Source: Halorutilus salinus (lineage in GTDB: Archaea; Halobacteriota; Halobacteria; Halobacteriales; Halorutilaceae). Taken from it: a stretch of 64,000 bases of DNA. The translations under genes and the position numbers were made by a program. The notes under the pieces are model-generated. The model was not told the DNA's origin. It made no database searches and saw only the letters and a list, made by a program, of their open reading frames with translations. Shown piece by piece: positions 15,003 to 23,468 of this stretch; the first letter of the stretch is position 1; each line of letters starts with the position of its first letter. The stretch is from the NCBI RefSeq assembly GCF_026242195.1, contig NZ_RKLV01000005.1, positions 1-64,000 of the forward strand, read 5' to 3'.

Positions 15003-16873
15003 TCTGTATCCTCCGTCGTGTTTCTGTCGTAGACCGCGGGCTTACCAAGCGGATCCTCGTCGACAACACCGCCCGAACGCATACCCGGAACCACGGTGTC
15101 CAGACCATGCAGGAGACTGTACGCGGTCGATCTGCGGAACGTCACCATCCCGTCGGTCGAGGTAACCGACGAGTCGACGCGATCGGTCGGACGGAAGACG
15201 TTAGCGCCCGGCGGTGCGTTGCTCCAGTAGTTGCCATCGTCGTTACCACCCCAGACACGCATAGCACCCTCGGCGGACGTGACTTGAACCTCGTTCCTAA
15301 CGAAGTCGTTTCTCGTCACCTCGTTCGACGGAAGTACCGTAGACGCGCTTGCGCCGTACCGGTTTCCTAACATGACGTTACGTGTGAAGACGGAGGCGCG
15401 CGCTCCCATACGTAGACCATTCGTGTTGTTTACGAGGACGTTGTCGGCGAAGTACGAACGGCTACCCACGGTCGACAGTCCGTTCCGACTGTCCCGAACC
15501 TCGTTACCGACGATGTAGTTCGAAGTTGGACGCGTCATGATCACGATACCTGCGATAGCCCCGCCGCTTGCCTCGTTACGGCGTATCAACGTCTCGGACG
15601 TGTACATCAGATGGACACCAAAACGCCCGTCTCTCATAACGTTACGGCGTACCACGAGACCGTCGGAGGCGTGGGAGTATACGCCGTCACGTCCCTCGTT
15701 GAACGTCGAGTTCTGGACGACAACGGGCGACCGTATCGCAAGAACGCCCATGAATCCGTTTACCCACTCCTCGGTTCCGTTCACCGTCGTCCCTGCCACG
15801 ACGCCGTCGTCCACTTCCGAAAACAGAACCCCCGTAGTCGACGTATCGACGGTCACTTCATGTACCAACGCCCTCTCGGTCTCGTTAAAAAGTACGGCGG
15901 CGTCCGACCTACCGTACGCCTCCTGTATCGTCTCGTCCCAGCCTCCGCCGCGCATCGGTTCGCCGCGTGTCGCGTTACCCACACCGGATATGGATACCGA
16001 CGAAACGGCGACGCCGTCCGACTCAACCGTGACGACCGTACCGTTGCCGTATCCGACGATACGCGCGTCACCCTCTCCGACGAGCGTTACGGGCTTGTCA
16101 ACGACGACATGCTCCCTGTATACACCTTCAGGGACGCGTACGGAGCTGTTCGGCGGTGCGGCGTCGACCGCCGACTGCACCGTCTCGTGCTCCTCTCCGA
16201 CCACCACGGAGACGTTACGGCTGAGAAGACGGTGCGTCTTCCGTACCTTCTCGTCGGCTGTGCGCGACCTTCCGGCGATAACCTCGTCCGCCGCCTTCTC
16301 TATATCAGGCTCCTCAAACTCGGTTTCGAGAACCCCCGTGTATCCACGTACCTTTCCACCATACTCGTCGGCGTAGAGGCGCGCATCCTCTTCGGAGGAG
16401 AAGGCGACGACGGGACCCGCGCCGACGACGTATCTCGCATCCGACGCGTCTGTCCACTCCGGATCCGTCGACGTTTCGACGAAGCCCGCGCCGACGGGCG
16501 ACGGTTGGGTACCGGAGAAGTCGGTGACGTACGCCTTGGTCGGCACACCCCAGACGCGTTCGTAACGGCGTTCGCCGACGTTACGCGCGAAGGATTCGAG
16601 ACCTGTATAGCCCACGACGAAGCTGTACTGCGAGTAAAACACCTGAGCACTCGGAACCTCGTAACCCTCGAACTCCGCCTCCCTCATACCCGCGTCCGAC
16701 ATACCTATCTGTACGGTGTCCTCAAAGCTCACGGGTTCCGGTGTCGTTCCGGGGTCGACGACGAAGACACCGACTACGAACACCAGACAGACGGCGACGG
16801 CTACCGTGACTCTTCTGTTCGGCTTCACCTGCCAACGGATACCACCGACACGGACATATCCGTACTGGTTCAC
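14999..16873 (-). CDS. nosD: NosD-like periplasmic-type copper-binding protein
   Basis: The 624-residue protein has one N-terminal anchor helix (about 22-42). A region at about 45-215 looks NosL-like (GAGPVVAFSSEEDARLYADEYGG resembles the NosL C-terminal half). A long right-handed beta-helix follows (about 225-560) with repeated N-x-(I/V)xxN-type rungs, the CASH/NosD fold. NosD bridges NosFY and NosL in the Nos copper machinery. Haloarchaeal NosD proteins often have such an extended N-terminus. First gene of the nosDFY transcript; divergent to the MscS-partner gene across a 56-bp gap. Confidence 0.88.
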   Translation of the reverse strand: MNQYGYVRVGGIRWQVKPNRRVTVAVAVCLVFVVGVFVVDPGTTPEPVSFEDTVQIGMSDAGMREAEFEGYEVPSAQVFYSQYSFVVGYTGLESFARNVGERRYERVWGVPTKAYVTDFSGTQPSPVGAGFVETSTDPEWTDASDARYVVGAGPVVAFSSEEDARLYADEYGGKVRGYTGVLETEFEEPDIEKAADEVIAGRSRTADEKVRKTHRLLSRNVSVVVGEEHETVQSAVDAAPPNSSVRVPEGVYREHVVVDKPVTLVGEGDARIVGYGNGTVVTVESDGVAVSSVSISGVGNATRGEPMRGGGWDETIQEAYGRSDAAVLFNETERALVHEVTVDTSTTGVLFSEVDDGVVAGTTVNGTEEWVNGFMGVLAIRSPVVVQNSTFNEGRDGVYSHASDGLVVRRNVMRDGRFGVHLMYTSETLIRRNEASGGAIAGIVIMTRPTSNYIVGNEVRDSRNGLSTVGSRSYFADNVLVNNTNGLRMGARASVFTRNVMLGNRYGASASTVLPSNEVTRNDFVRNEVQVTSAEGAMRVWGGNDDGNYWSNAPPGANVFRPTDRVDSSVTSTDGMVTFRRSTAYSLLHGLDTVVPGMRSGGVVDEDPLGKPAVYDRNTTEDTE

Positions 16874-16929
16874 CTGTCGAAGACCTCAGGGGAAGGTATA
16901 TTTCGAAGGCGGTCGAGTTACAAACCGTC

Positions 16930-17793
16930 GTGCTAGACGAAGCCTTTGACGAGGAGATAGACGCGGCGAAGGAAGCGATCGAGAGCGGTGAGAACGTCGT
17001 CGTCGCCTCCGAGCCTTTCGGCGGACGCCGGACGGTCGTCGACGAAGCTGTCACGGAAGCCGGTGTGAGACGTGTCTCCGTACCCTCCGTCTCCGACGAA
17101 GGCGTCGAGATACCCGACGACGGCGTCTGTGTCGTCGAGGGATCCCGTTACCTCTACACGCGGCGTGTCGGCGGCTTCGCACCCCTTGAACGGTTCGCCG
17201 AAGACGTGACTGTCTCTGACGCCACCTTCGTAACGTCGTGGAACACATACGCATGGGACTACGTCCGTCACGCCGTCGACCTCGGCGTTCTCGGCGACAC
17301 GGTTCGCGTACCTAAGCTCGATGCCTCTCAGATTGCAAGGCTCCTTGACTCGGAGTACGACGTCTCCGAGTTCGGCGATGACCTCAACCGTGTTACCGCC
17401 GACCGGAAGACGTCGTTCCACGACAGCCTTCCTTTCGGTCTCGGGCGTCTGCTCGAAGAAAGCTCCGACAACATCTTTGAGAAGATATCCGCGGCGTCGT
17501 CCGGAAACCCCGGCGTCGCACGTTCCGTCTTCGAAGAACGGTCTTGGGACGAAGAGAACGAGGACGCCGACCTGAGCTACGAGGACGCCTTCGCCCTCCG
17601 CGTCGCCCTTTCGAAGGAAACCGTGGGGCGCGACGTACTGCGTTCGGTTGTCGAGCCCGATTCGCTTCCGAGAACACTACGTAATCTGTCTGACGCCGGT
17701 TTCGTCGAAACCACCGACGGCTCCGTCTCGCTCCGCGCCGAGAGCCTCGTCCGTGTCGTCTCGCATCTCAGAAGGAGGCGTCTCGTATGGTGA
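16930..17793 (+). CDS. Degenerate P-loop/AAA-like protein coupled to MscS
   Basis: The 287-residue soluble protein begins with a GTG start. It has a strand-loop-helix VVVASEPFGGRRTVVDEA at about 22-39, where a Walker A would be, but lacks the GxxGxGK(T/S) lysine. A Walker-B-like strand VCVVEGSRYLY follows. A C-terminal winged-helix-like part is seen at about 215-285 (LRNLSDAGFVETTDGSVSL). This is the layout of STAND/ORC-type ATPases with lost catalysis. Its end overlaps the MscS gene by 7 bp, so the proteins are probably made together. Function unknown; a cytoplasmic partner or regulator of the channel is inferred. Confidence 0.55.
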   Translation: MLDEAFDEEIDAAKEAIESGENVVVASEPFGGRRTVVDEAVTEAGVRRVSVPSVSDEGVEIPDDGVCVVEGSRYLYTRRVGGFAPLERFAEDVTVSDATFVTSWNTYAWDYVRHAVDLGVLGDTVRVPKLDASQIARLLDSEYDVSEFGDDLNRVTADRKTSFHDSLPFGLGRLLEESSDNIFEKISAASSGNPGVARSVFEERSWDEENEDADLSYEDAFALRVALSKETVGRDVLRSVVEPDSLPRTLRNLSDAGFVETTDGSVSLRAESLVRVVSHLRRRRLVW

Positions 17794-18629
17794 CGGGCGT
17801 TCCCGAACCCGTCGAGGTTGAACCTATCGGCGTCGATCTCTCCACCGTCGTCGCCGCCGTCTTCGTACTCGCTGTCGCCGTACTCGCCGCCCGTGTACTG
17901 ACGTACGTCCTAACGCGTCTCTCCGAACGCTCCGTCGAGCGACGTATCACGTTCAAGATGTTCGTACCGATCACGAGGTTCGTCGTCTACGCCGCGGCTG
18001 TCTACTACGTCCTCGTCCCTCTTCTTGAGCTTAGCCCCGACCAGATACTCGCCTTCTCCGCCGTCTTCGGCGCTGTACTTGCGCTCGGCGTCCAGGATCT
18101 GTTCGCAAACATCGTCGGCGGGATCGTCATAACCTTCGAACGTCCGTACACGGTGGGCGACAAGGTCGAGTTCGGCGACCACTACGGTGAGGTCACCAAC
18201 ATAGGGATAAGATCGACTAAGCTCCTGACGCCCGACGACTCCGTCGTTACAGTACCCAACTACCTCTTCTTCACCAACTCGCTCTCGAACGCCAACGCGG
18301 GCGCGCCTGAGATGATGGTCGTCGTCGAGTTCTACGTCTCACCCGACGCCGATACGGATCGAGCCACGGGGATCATACGTGATGCACTCAAGAGTTCGCG
18401 TTACGTCTACCTATCCGAAGACCACGGCGTCGTGTCACGTCTTGAGGACGCGGGCGGTTATACGGCGGTACGTGGAAAGGCGTACGTCAACGATGTCCGT
18501 AACGAGAAGGCGTTCAAAACCCGTGTCTCCGAGCGCGTACTTAGAAGCTTCGACGACGAGGACGTACGGAGGGCAGATCCCGCCGTCGTAGCCGTCCGTG
18601 AACACCCGAACAGCCGTCAAGAATATTAG
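17787..18629 (+). CDS. mscS: MscS-type mechanosensitive channel
   Basis: The 280-residue protein has three membrane segments; the third (about 85-115, AFSAVFGAVLALGVQDLFANIVGG) is the glycine/alanine-rich pore helix. The beta domain motif ITFERPYTVGDKVEF and the EVTNIGIRSTKLLT and VTVPNYLFF strands are classic MscS. These channels open under osmotic downshock. The ATG lies within the end of the upstream gene. A universal stress protein gene follows by 21 bp but may have its own promoter. Confidence 0.93.
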   Translation: MVTGVPEPVEVEPIGVDLSTVVAAVFVLAVAVLAARVLTYVLTRLSERSVERRITFKMFVPITRFVVYAAAVYYVLVPLLELSPDQILAFSAVFGAVLALGVQDLFANIVGGIVITFERPYTVGDKVEFGDHYGEVTNIGIRSTKLLTPDDSVVTVPNYLFFTNSLSNANAGAPEMMVVVEFYVSPDADTDRATGIIRDALKSSRYVYLSEDHGVVSRLEDAGGYTAVRGKAYVNDVRNEKAFKTRVSERVLRSFDDEDVRRADPAVVAVREHPNSRQEY

Positions 18630-18650
18630 GTAGGGTGCAGAAGTAGGCGC

Positions 18651-19097
18651 ATGGCAGAGCACGTTCTGGTTCCCGTAGACGGTTCGGAACAGTCAAGAAA
18701 GGCGTTCGAATGGACAGTTGACGAGTATGAGGGTGAGGACGCGCGTATCACGGTCTTCAACGTCGTCGACCTCTCCGACCCCGAGTACTTCGAGAAGGCG
18801 GTAGAGATGTCTGGCGAGGACGTGGGCGAGGAGCGTTACGAAGGCGTCCTTTCTGAGACCAAGAACTTCCTACGGCGTTTCGTCAACGAGGCTGAGGAAG
18901 CCGGTATCGAGGCGTCGAGCGACTACGCTAAAGGCGACTCCCCGTCACGCGGTATCGTCGAGTACGCCGACGAACACGATGTTGACCATGTCGTCGTAGG
19001 TAGCCACGGACGTAGCGGTGTGACACGTGTCCTCCTCGGAAGCGTCGCCGAGAACGTGACACGGCGGTCGCCCGTGCCCGTCACCGTCGTGCGTTAG
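18651..19097 (+). CDS. Universal stress protein (UspA family)
   Basis: The 148-residue single-domain protein has VLVPVDGSEQSRKAF at the N-terminus. The ATP-binding signature G2xG9xG(S/T) is in VVGSHGRSGVTRVLLGSVAENVTR at the C-terminus. It is therefore the nucleotide-binding type. A TATA-like AATATTA lies about 29 nt upstream, so it can be expressed apart from mscS. Its specific role cannot be deduced. Confidence 0.92.
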   Translation: MAEHVLVPVDGSEQSRKAFEWTVDEYEGEDARITVFNVVDLSDPEYFEKAVEMSGEDVGEERYEGVLSETKNFLRRFVNEAEEAGIEASSDYAKGDSPSRGIVEYADEHDVDHVVVGSHGRSGVTRVLLGSVAENVTRRSPVPVTVVR

Positions 19098-19171
19098 CTA
19101 CACCGAACAAGTTCGGGGTCACTCACAACCCTCGTCGCACCGTAACCACGGCGTGTGCCGAATAAGAAGCG

Positions 19172-19177
19172 TTTATG
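19172..19177 (+). promoter_or_regulatory. TATA-like box for ctaB
   Basis: TTTATG at this place is about 31 nt before ATG 19203 and 59 nt before the ctaB ATG, so the transcript would probably start near the small upstream frame. Confidence 0.45.
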
Positions 19178-19202
19178 GGCTTTCGACCCCACGTATACAA
19201 CA

Positions 19203-19238
19203 ATGAAACGTACCGTAACGGAGCCTAAACATGATTGA
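19203..19238 (+). CDS. Candidate leader peptide (uORF) overlapping ctaB start
   Basis: An 11-codon frame encodes MKRTVTEPKHD; its TGA at 19236-19238 overlaps the start of the ctaB gene (ATG at 19231) in another frame. It lies where a leaderless mRNA from the TATA-like box at 19172 would begin. Ribosomes ending here could re-initiate at ctaB. It may be chance, since the frame is short. Confidence 0.35.
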   Translation: MKRTVTEPKHD

Positions 19239-20598
19239 TGAGAGAAGGTTCACCAACCTACTCGCCGTCACGTCGGTGGCGACCTACGTCCTCATAGTTG
19301 TGGGCGCGACCGTCTCGTTACAGGACGTGACCACAGCATGCGGTACTTGGCCCACGTGCGACGGCGCTCTTTTCGTCGCGCCGGGTGACGCCGCGTTCGT
19401 CGCTTGGGGTCACCGTCTTGCCGCCCTCGTCGCAGGGGTGCTTCTCGTTGCGTCCGTAACGGCGTCGTTCGTCGTTGACGCGTCACGGCGTCTACGTCTC
19501 GCACTCGGTGCCGCCCTCGTTCTCTATCCCGCACAGGTAGCTATAGGCGGTCTAACAGTCCTGTCGGGTCAGGAGTTCCTCCCATCGGTTCATCTCGTCG
19601 CCGCCATGGCTATCTTCACGCTGACGCTTGTAGCACTGACATGGCGTCTCGAAACCGACGCAGGCGAGGGTGAGGTAGAGACCGGAGCCAAGACGCCCGC
19701 GCCCGAACCCGACGACGGTACGCCGTCGGCGAACTCTACCGTCCGCGCCTATATCGACATGACCAAGCCGCGTCTGATGTGGCTTCTCTGTCTCGTCGCC
19801 GTCGCCGGTATGGCACTCGCCGTCGCAGGCGGCGGTTCCGTAACACTCGGAACCGCGGTGGCGACGCTCGCCGGCGGATGCCTCGCCATAGGCGCGAGCG
19901 GCACGTTCAACCACGTTATAGAGCGCGACCGCGACCGCAGAATGGCGCGTACCTCCGACAGACCGATGGCGAACGACGCCGTGCCTGTCCGTAACGCCGT
20001 CGCTTTCGGCTTCGCGCTCGCCGTCGCATCGGGTGCGGTCGTGGTCGCATTCGTAAACGTTCTCGCCGCGGCGCTGACGATGCTCGCGATCGTCTTCTAC
20101 TCCGTCGTCTACACCGTGATACTCAAGCCGCACACGGATCAGAACGTCGTCATAGGGGGTGCCGTCGGCGCGTTACCCGCCCTTATCGGATGGGCGGCTG
20201 TCGAGGGCAACGTCGGCGTCCCTGCTCTCGTCCTCGGCGGCGTCATCTTCCTCTGGACGCCCGCGCATTTCTACAACCTCGCCTTGGTCTACAAGGACGA
20301 CTACGAACGCGCCGACATACCGATGCTTCCCGTCGTACGTGGCGACGAGACGACGTTACGGCATATCAACCTCTACCTCGGTGCGACGCTTCTCTCAGTC
20401 TCCCTGCTCGCGTACGTCTCCGAGCTCGGCTGGGCGTTCGCCGGCGTCACGGTCGCCGCAGGTGCCGTCTTCATCTACTTTGTCGTACGTCTCCACCGTG
20501 AGCGTACGCGTACAGCCGCTATGCGTGCCTTCCATTCGTCGAACGCCTTCCTCGGTGCCGTCATGCTCGTACTCGCGATAGAAACGTTCGTGTTATGA
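19231..20598 (+). CDS. ctaB: Heme O synthase with N-terminal half heme A synthase domain (CtaA-CtaB fusion)
   Basis: The N-terminal ~140 residues form four helices with the CtaA hallmark CGTWPTCDGAL and histidines in WGHRLAAL and SVHLVAA, i.e. one half of an eight-helix heme A synthase. A short linker leads to the UbiA-type prenyltransferase CtaB, with NHVIERDRDRRMARTSDRP and YKDDYERADIPMLP as the two Asp-rich motifs. Together they could convert heme B to heme O and on to heme A for the aa3 oxidase encoded nearby. Four-helix CtaA proteins are known in archaea. The next gene overlaps by 4 bp (ATGA). Confidence 0.92.
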   Translation: MIDERRFTNLLAVTSVATYVLIVVGATVSLQDVTTACGTWPTCDGALFVAPGDAAFVAWGHRLAALVAGVLLVASVTASFVVDASRRLRLALGAALVLYPAQVAIGGLTVLSGQEFLPSVHLVAAMAIFTLTLVALTWRLETDAGEGEVETGAKTPAPEPDDGTPSANSTVRAYIDMTKPRLMWLLCLVAVAGMALAVAGGGSVTLGTAVATLAGGCLAIGASGTFNHVIERDRDRRMARTSDRPMANDAVPVRNAVAFGFALAVASGAVVVAFVNVLAAALTMLAIVFYSVVYTVILKPHTDQNVVIGGAVGALPALIGWAAVEGNVGVPALVLGGVIFLWTPAHFYNLALVYKDDYERADIPMLPVVRGDETTLRHINLYLGATLLSVSLLAYVSELGWAFAGVTVAAGAVFIYFVVRLHRERTRTAAMRAFHSSNAFLGAVMLVLAIETFVL

Positions 20599-21212
20599 AC
20601 AAGAGACAGAGACGTATCGCCCCATGGGCTGTCTTCGTAGCCGTACAGGTAGCCGCTGTGGCTCTCTACTTCCTCCTTACCGACGCCGTCGCGGTCACCG
20701 CGCGGCACGCGCTCTTTCCCGTCGTCTGGGTAACCCTCAGCGCGTGGGTTCTTCTCAAGACGCCGTTACCCGACGAACTACCGTGGTACGCACCCGTCGT
20801 CGCCGTCGTCTCAGGCGTCTACTTCGTCGCCCTCCTCTGGTTAGCGGGTCTCGTCGGTACGGCGGCGTCGCCGGGTGCTACGTTCACCGTCTCAGGTGCT
20901 TCTCCGGGCTGGGGTCCTATACTCGCCTACTCGGGTGACTTCGTCTACCTCCGTATCATACCGTTCCAGTTCGTCGGCTACGCCGCCCTTGCATACCTCG
21001 TCTTCGTCTCCCTCACCGACACGGCGTCGTCGCTCGTCGGCGCGGCGGTGGGTCTCGTCTCGTGCGTCGGATGCACATGGACTCTCGTAGCGGGTGCTCT
21101 GTCGGTCGTCGGGAGCGCGGGCGTGACGGCGTTCGTGCAGTCGTACTCGTACGGTCTTTCGACTATCGTCTTCGTTACAGCCGTCGGCGTCCTGTACAGG
21201 TACACGTCGTAA
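20595..21212 (+). CDS. Six-helix membrane protein of oxidase cluster
   Basis: The 205-residue protein is almost wholly hydrophobic with about six helices. The motif SCVGCTWTLVAGALS in the fifth helix contains a CxxC pair inside the membrane, suggesting metal or thiol chemistry. Its ATG overlaps the ctaB stop (ATGA), and an ABC transporter follows 31 bp later. I recall similar unnamed proteins in haloarchaeal cta/cox clusters, but no family is established here. A role in oxidase cofactor assembly is inferred from position. Confidence 0.6.
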   Translation: MNKRQRRIAPWAVFVAVQVAAVALYFLLTDAVAVTARHALFPVVWVTLSAWVLLKTPLPDELPWYAPVVAVVSGVYFVALLWLAGLVGTAASPGATFTVSGASPGWGPILAYSGDFVYLRIIPFQFVGYAALAYLVFVSLTDTASSLVGAAVGLVSCVGCTWTLVAGALSVVGSAGVTAFVQSYSYGLSTIVFVTAVGVLYRYTS

Positions 21213-21243
21213 CTCTTACTCCGTCGCCCGGACAATCAGCCGT

Positions 21244-22128
21244 ATGGAACAGGTCGAGGCGGACGGCTTGCGCAAGACGTACGGTGAGACTGTCGCTGTC
21301 GACGGCGTGTCGTTCTCCGTCGATGCGGGCGAGGTCTTTGCGCTCGTCGGACCCAACGGCGCGGGGAAGACGACGCTGGTACGTTGCCTTACAGGAACCG
21401 CGCGCCCGGCGGACGGCGAGGCGCGTCTTCTCGGCACGTCCCCCGAACAGACCGACGAGGCGCGTGTCAGCCTACTGCCGCAGGAGTTCACGCCACCCGA
21501 ACGTCTCACACCCGACGAACTCATAGGCTACTACGCGTCGCTCTATCCCGACGACGAGACACGCGATACCGACGCGCTCGTGGACGAGATGGGTCTGTCC
21601 GACGCCGTCGACACGCGTTACGGCGACCTGTCGGGCGGACAGAAAAGCCGTCTCAAGGTCGCCGTCTCGCTCGTCAACGACCCGGATGTCATCTTCCTCG
21701 ACGAACCCACAACGGGAATCGATCCCGAAGGACGTGAGGATGTCTGGCGCGTCGTCGAACGTCTCGCGGACGAAGGCACGGCGGTCTTCCTCACCACCCA
21801 CTACATGCGCGAGGTCGAACGTCTCGCCGACCGTGTCGCACTCATAGACGACGGTAAGCTCGTCGAGGTGGGGAAGACAGACGACGTTATCCGAAAACAC
21901 GCGGGCGAACCCCGCCTCGTCGTCCGCACGGTGGGTTCCGCAGAGGAAGCCATCGAAGGGTTCGACGCGACGGTGGAGGGGGATGAACTCGTCTTCGAAG
22001 GTGTCGGTGTCGACGGTATCGGCGATGCGCTCGACGCCCTCGACGGTGCGGGTGTTGGGTACGACGAGGTACGTTGGCGCGAACCGGGTCTTGAGGAGGC
22101 GTACCTGCACCTCACGGGGGAGGTATGA
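21244..22128 (+). CDS. ABC-2 transporter ATPase of oxidase cluster
   Basis: The 294-residue ATPase has Walker A GPNGAGKTT, signature LSGGQ, Walker B VIFLDEPTTGIDPEG and a TTHYMRE switch, then a C-terminal ~80-residue extension typical of drug/heme-type ABC-2 ATPases. It overlaps the permease gene by 4 bp. Its place between ctaB and the cox genes is suggestive of export of something needed for oxidase biogenesis, such as a heme or copper-related ligand, though no substrate is proven. The TATA-like spacing upstream is not convincing, so it may be read from the ctaB promoter. Confidence 0.85.
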   Translation: MEQVEADGLRKTYGETVAVDGVSFSVDAGEVFALVGPNGAGKTTLVRCLTGTARPADGEARLLGTSPEQTDEARVSLLPQEFTPPERLTPDELIGYYASLYPDDETRDTDALVDEMGLSDAVDTRYGDLSGGQKSRLKVAVSLVNDPDVIFLDEPTTGIDPEGREDVWRVVERLADEGTAVFLTTHYMREVERLADRVALIDDGKLVEVGKTDDVIRKHAGEPRLVVRTVGSAEEAIEGFDATVEGDELVFEGVGVDGIGDALDALDGAGVGYDEVRWREPGLEEAYLHLTGEV

Positions 22129-22877
22129 AGCCGTCGCGTGTCCGCGGTGAGGCGTCGGCGGAGTGGCGCTCCTTCCTACGCAAGCCTGCCGCCGTCTTCT
22201 TCACCTTCGTCTTCCCGGCTATACTCGTCGCACTGTTCGCCGTGGTCGTCGGCGCGGGCAGTGGCTTCTTCGAGGAGCCTCAGGGCTACTACTTCGCCGG
22301 ATACCTCGGCTTCGTCGTTCTCCTGACACCCCTCTCACGTCTGAGTAGCACCGTCGCACGCGGACGCGACAGACGGCGTTTTGAGAAGCTTGCGACGACA
22401 CCCCTGACGCGCGCCGAATGGCTGACCGCGCACGTCGCCGTCAACGGCGGTCTGATACTCGCCGCCTCCGGGCTGATCGCCCTCCTACTCGTCGCCGTCG
22501 GCGGTGCCAGCCTCACCCTATCACTCGTCTCGGTCGTGGTTACCGCCGCGTCGGTCCTCATAGCCTCCGCGGGGTTCTGCGGTCTGGGTGCACTCATCGG
22601 ACGCGCCGTCTCGTCGCAGGACGGCGCTATCGCCGTCAGCAACGGCGTCGGCTTCCCTATGCTCTTTCTCGCCGACACTTTCGTCGCTCCTGATACGCTC
22701 GGCGTCGGTGCGCCCGTCGTCGAACTCCTGCCACTCACCTACTTCTCACGTACCGTACGCGGAGCTACTTTCACCGGTGGTTCGGGCGCGGAACTCGTAA
22801 CGTCACTCGCTCTACTCACCGTCTTTAGCGCCTTCCTCTTCGCCGCGGGCGCTTACGCGTTACCATGGCACGAGTAG
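22125..22877 (+). CDS. ABC-2 type permease of oxidase cluster
   Basis: The 250-residue membrane protein starts EASAEWRSFLRKPAAVFFTFVFPAI, the usual ABC-2 entry, and has six helices with a coupling-helix region RGRDRRRFEKLATTPLTRAEW. It pairs with the ATPase gene just upstream (ATGA overlap). The 3' end overlaps the convergent DUF420 gene by 18 bp. Relation to the CcmB-type heme exporters is not visible at sequence-motif level. Confidence 0.83.
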   Translation: MKPSRVRGEASAEWRSFLRKPAAVFFTFVFPAILVALFAVVVGAGSGFFEEPQGYYFAGYLGFVVLLTPLSRLSSTVARGRDRRRFEKLATTPLTRAEWLTAHVAVNGGLILAASGLIALLLVAVGGASLTLSLVSVVVTAASVLIASAGFCGLGALIGRAVSSQDGAIAVSNGVGFPMLFLADTFVAPDTLGVGAPVVELLPLTYFSRTVRGATFTGGSGAELVTSLALLTVFSAFLFAAGAYALPWHE

Positions 22878-23468
22878 ACCGAGGTAGTCCCAGCTGTAGA
22901 CATGGTTAAGAAGGAAGTACGCGACGACCCCAAGAAACAGGCTGAGCGACCATGCACCCGCGGCGATACGTCCGACACGGGCGTGCGCCGTCTCACGTAG
23001 CTCCTCCGGCGTGTGCGAAAGACCGAGTACGGCGGCGTGTATCACGACGGGAACGGAGACGATCGACAGAACGAGATGGATCGCAAGCATAGGCAGGTAG
23101 AGGTAGTTACGTACGAGCGTCGGACCCACGAACTCCTTCGTACCCCCGCCGCCTATCTTGAACAGGTATATGACGAGGAACACTATTATGAGCGATACCG
23201 CCGAAACCATCGCTGTACGGTGTTTCTTCACCTCACCGCGGCGTATCCACCGCCATCCCGCGAGTATGCACAGAAGCGTGACCGTGTTGACCGCGGCTAT
23301 GGCGTGCGACATCGTGTTGACGGTGCTCAGATCTATATCCGGATACGGCAGAAAGCCGCCGAACGTGGCTATCACGACGGCGTACCCGACGGCGCTCAGA
23401 ACCGCCGTCACAGCGACCGGATGTCTCTTTACAGCCTCCTTTCCGCCCGATGCCGTCTCCGCGCTCAT
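22860..23468 (-). CDS. DUF420 membrane protein
   Basis: The 202-residue protein has five to six helices and matches DUF420 (CtaG-neighbourhood, YozB-like). Conserved-type histidines lie at helix ends: TMSHAIAAVN, MLAIHLVLSIVSVPVVIHA and LNHVYSWDY. DUF420 proteins occur with cytochrome oxidase genes in bacteria and archaea and are thought to help assembly. Its ATG overlaps the stop of the upstream single-helix protein by 4 bp, so the two share a transcript divergent from coxB. Confidence 0.82.
   Translation of the reverse strand: MSAETASGGKEAVKRHPVAVTAVLSAVGYAVVIATFGGFLPYPDIDLSTVNTMSHAIAAVNTVTLLCILAGWRWIRRGEVKKHRTAMVSAVSLIIVFLVIYLFKIGGGGTKEFVGPTLVRNYLYLPMLAIHLVLSIVSVPVVIHAAVLGLSHTPEELRETAHARVGRIAAGAWSLSLFLGVVAYFLLNHVYSWDYLGLLVPW

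Noticed and set aside
12285-16873. A complete denitrification (nitrous oxide reductase) cluster
   Set aside because: No nosZ-like gene or other denitrification enzyme is present; only accessory copper genes are seen.
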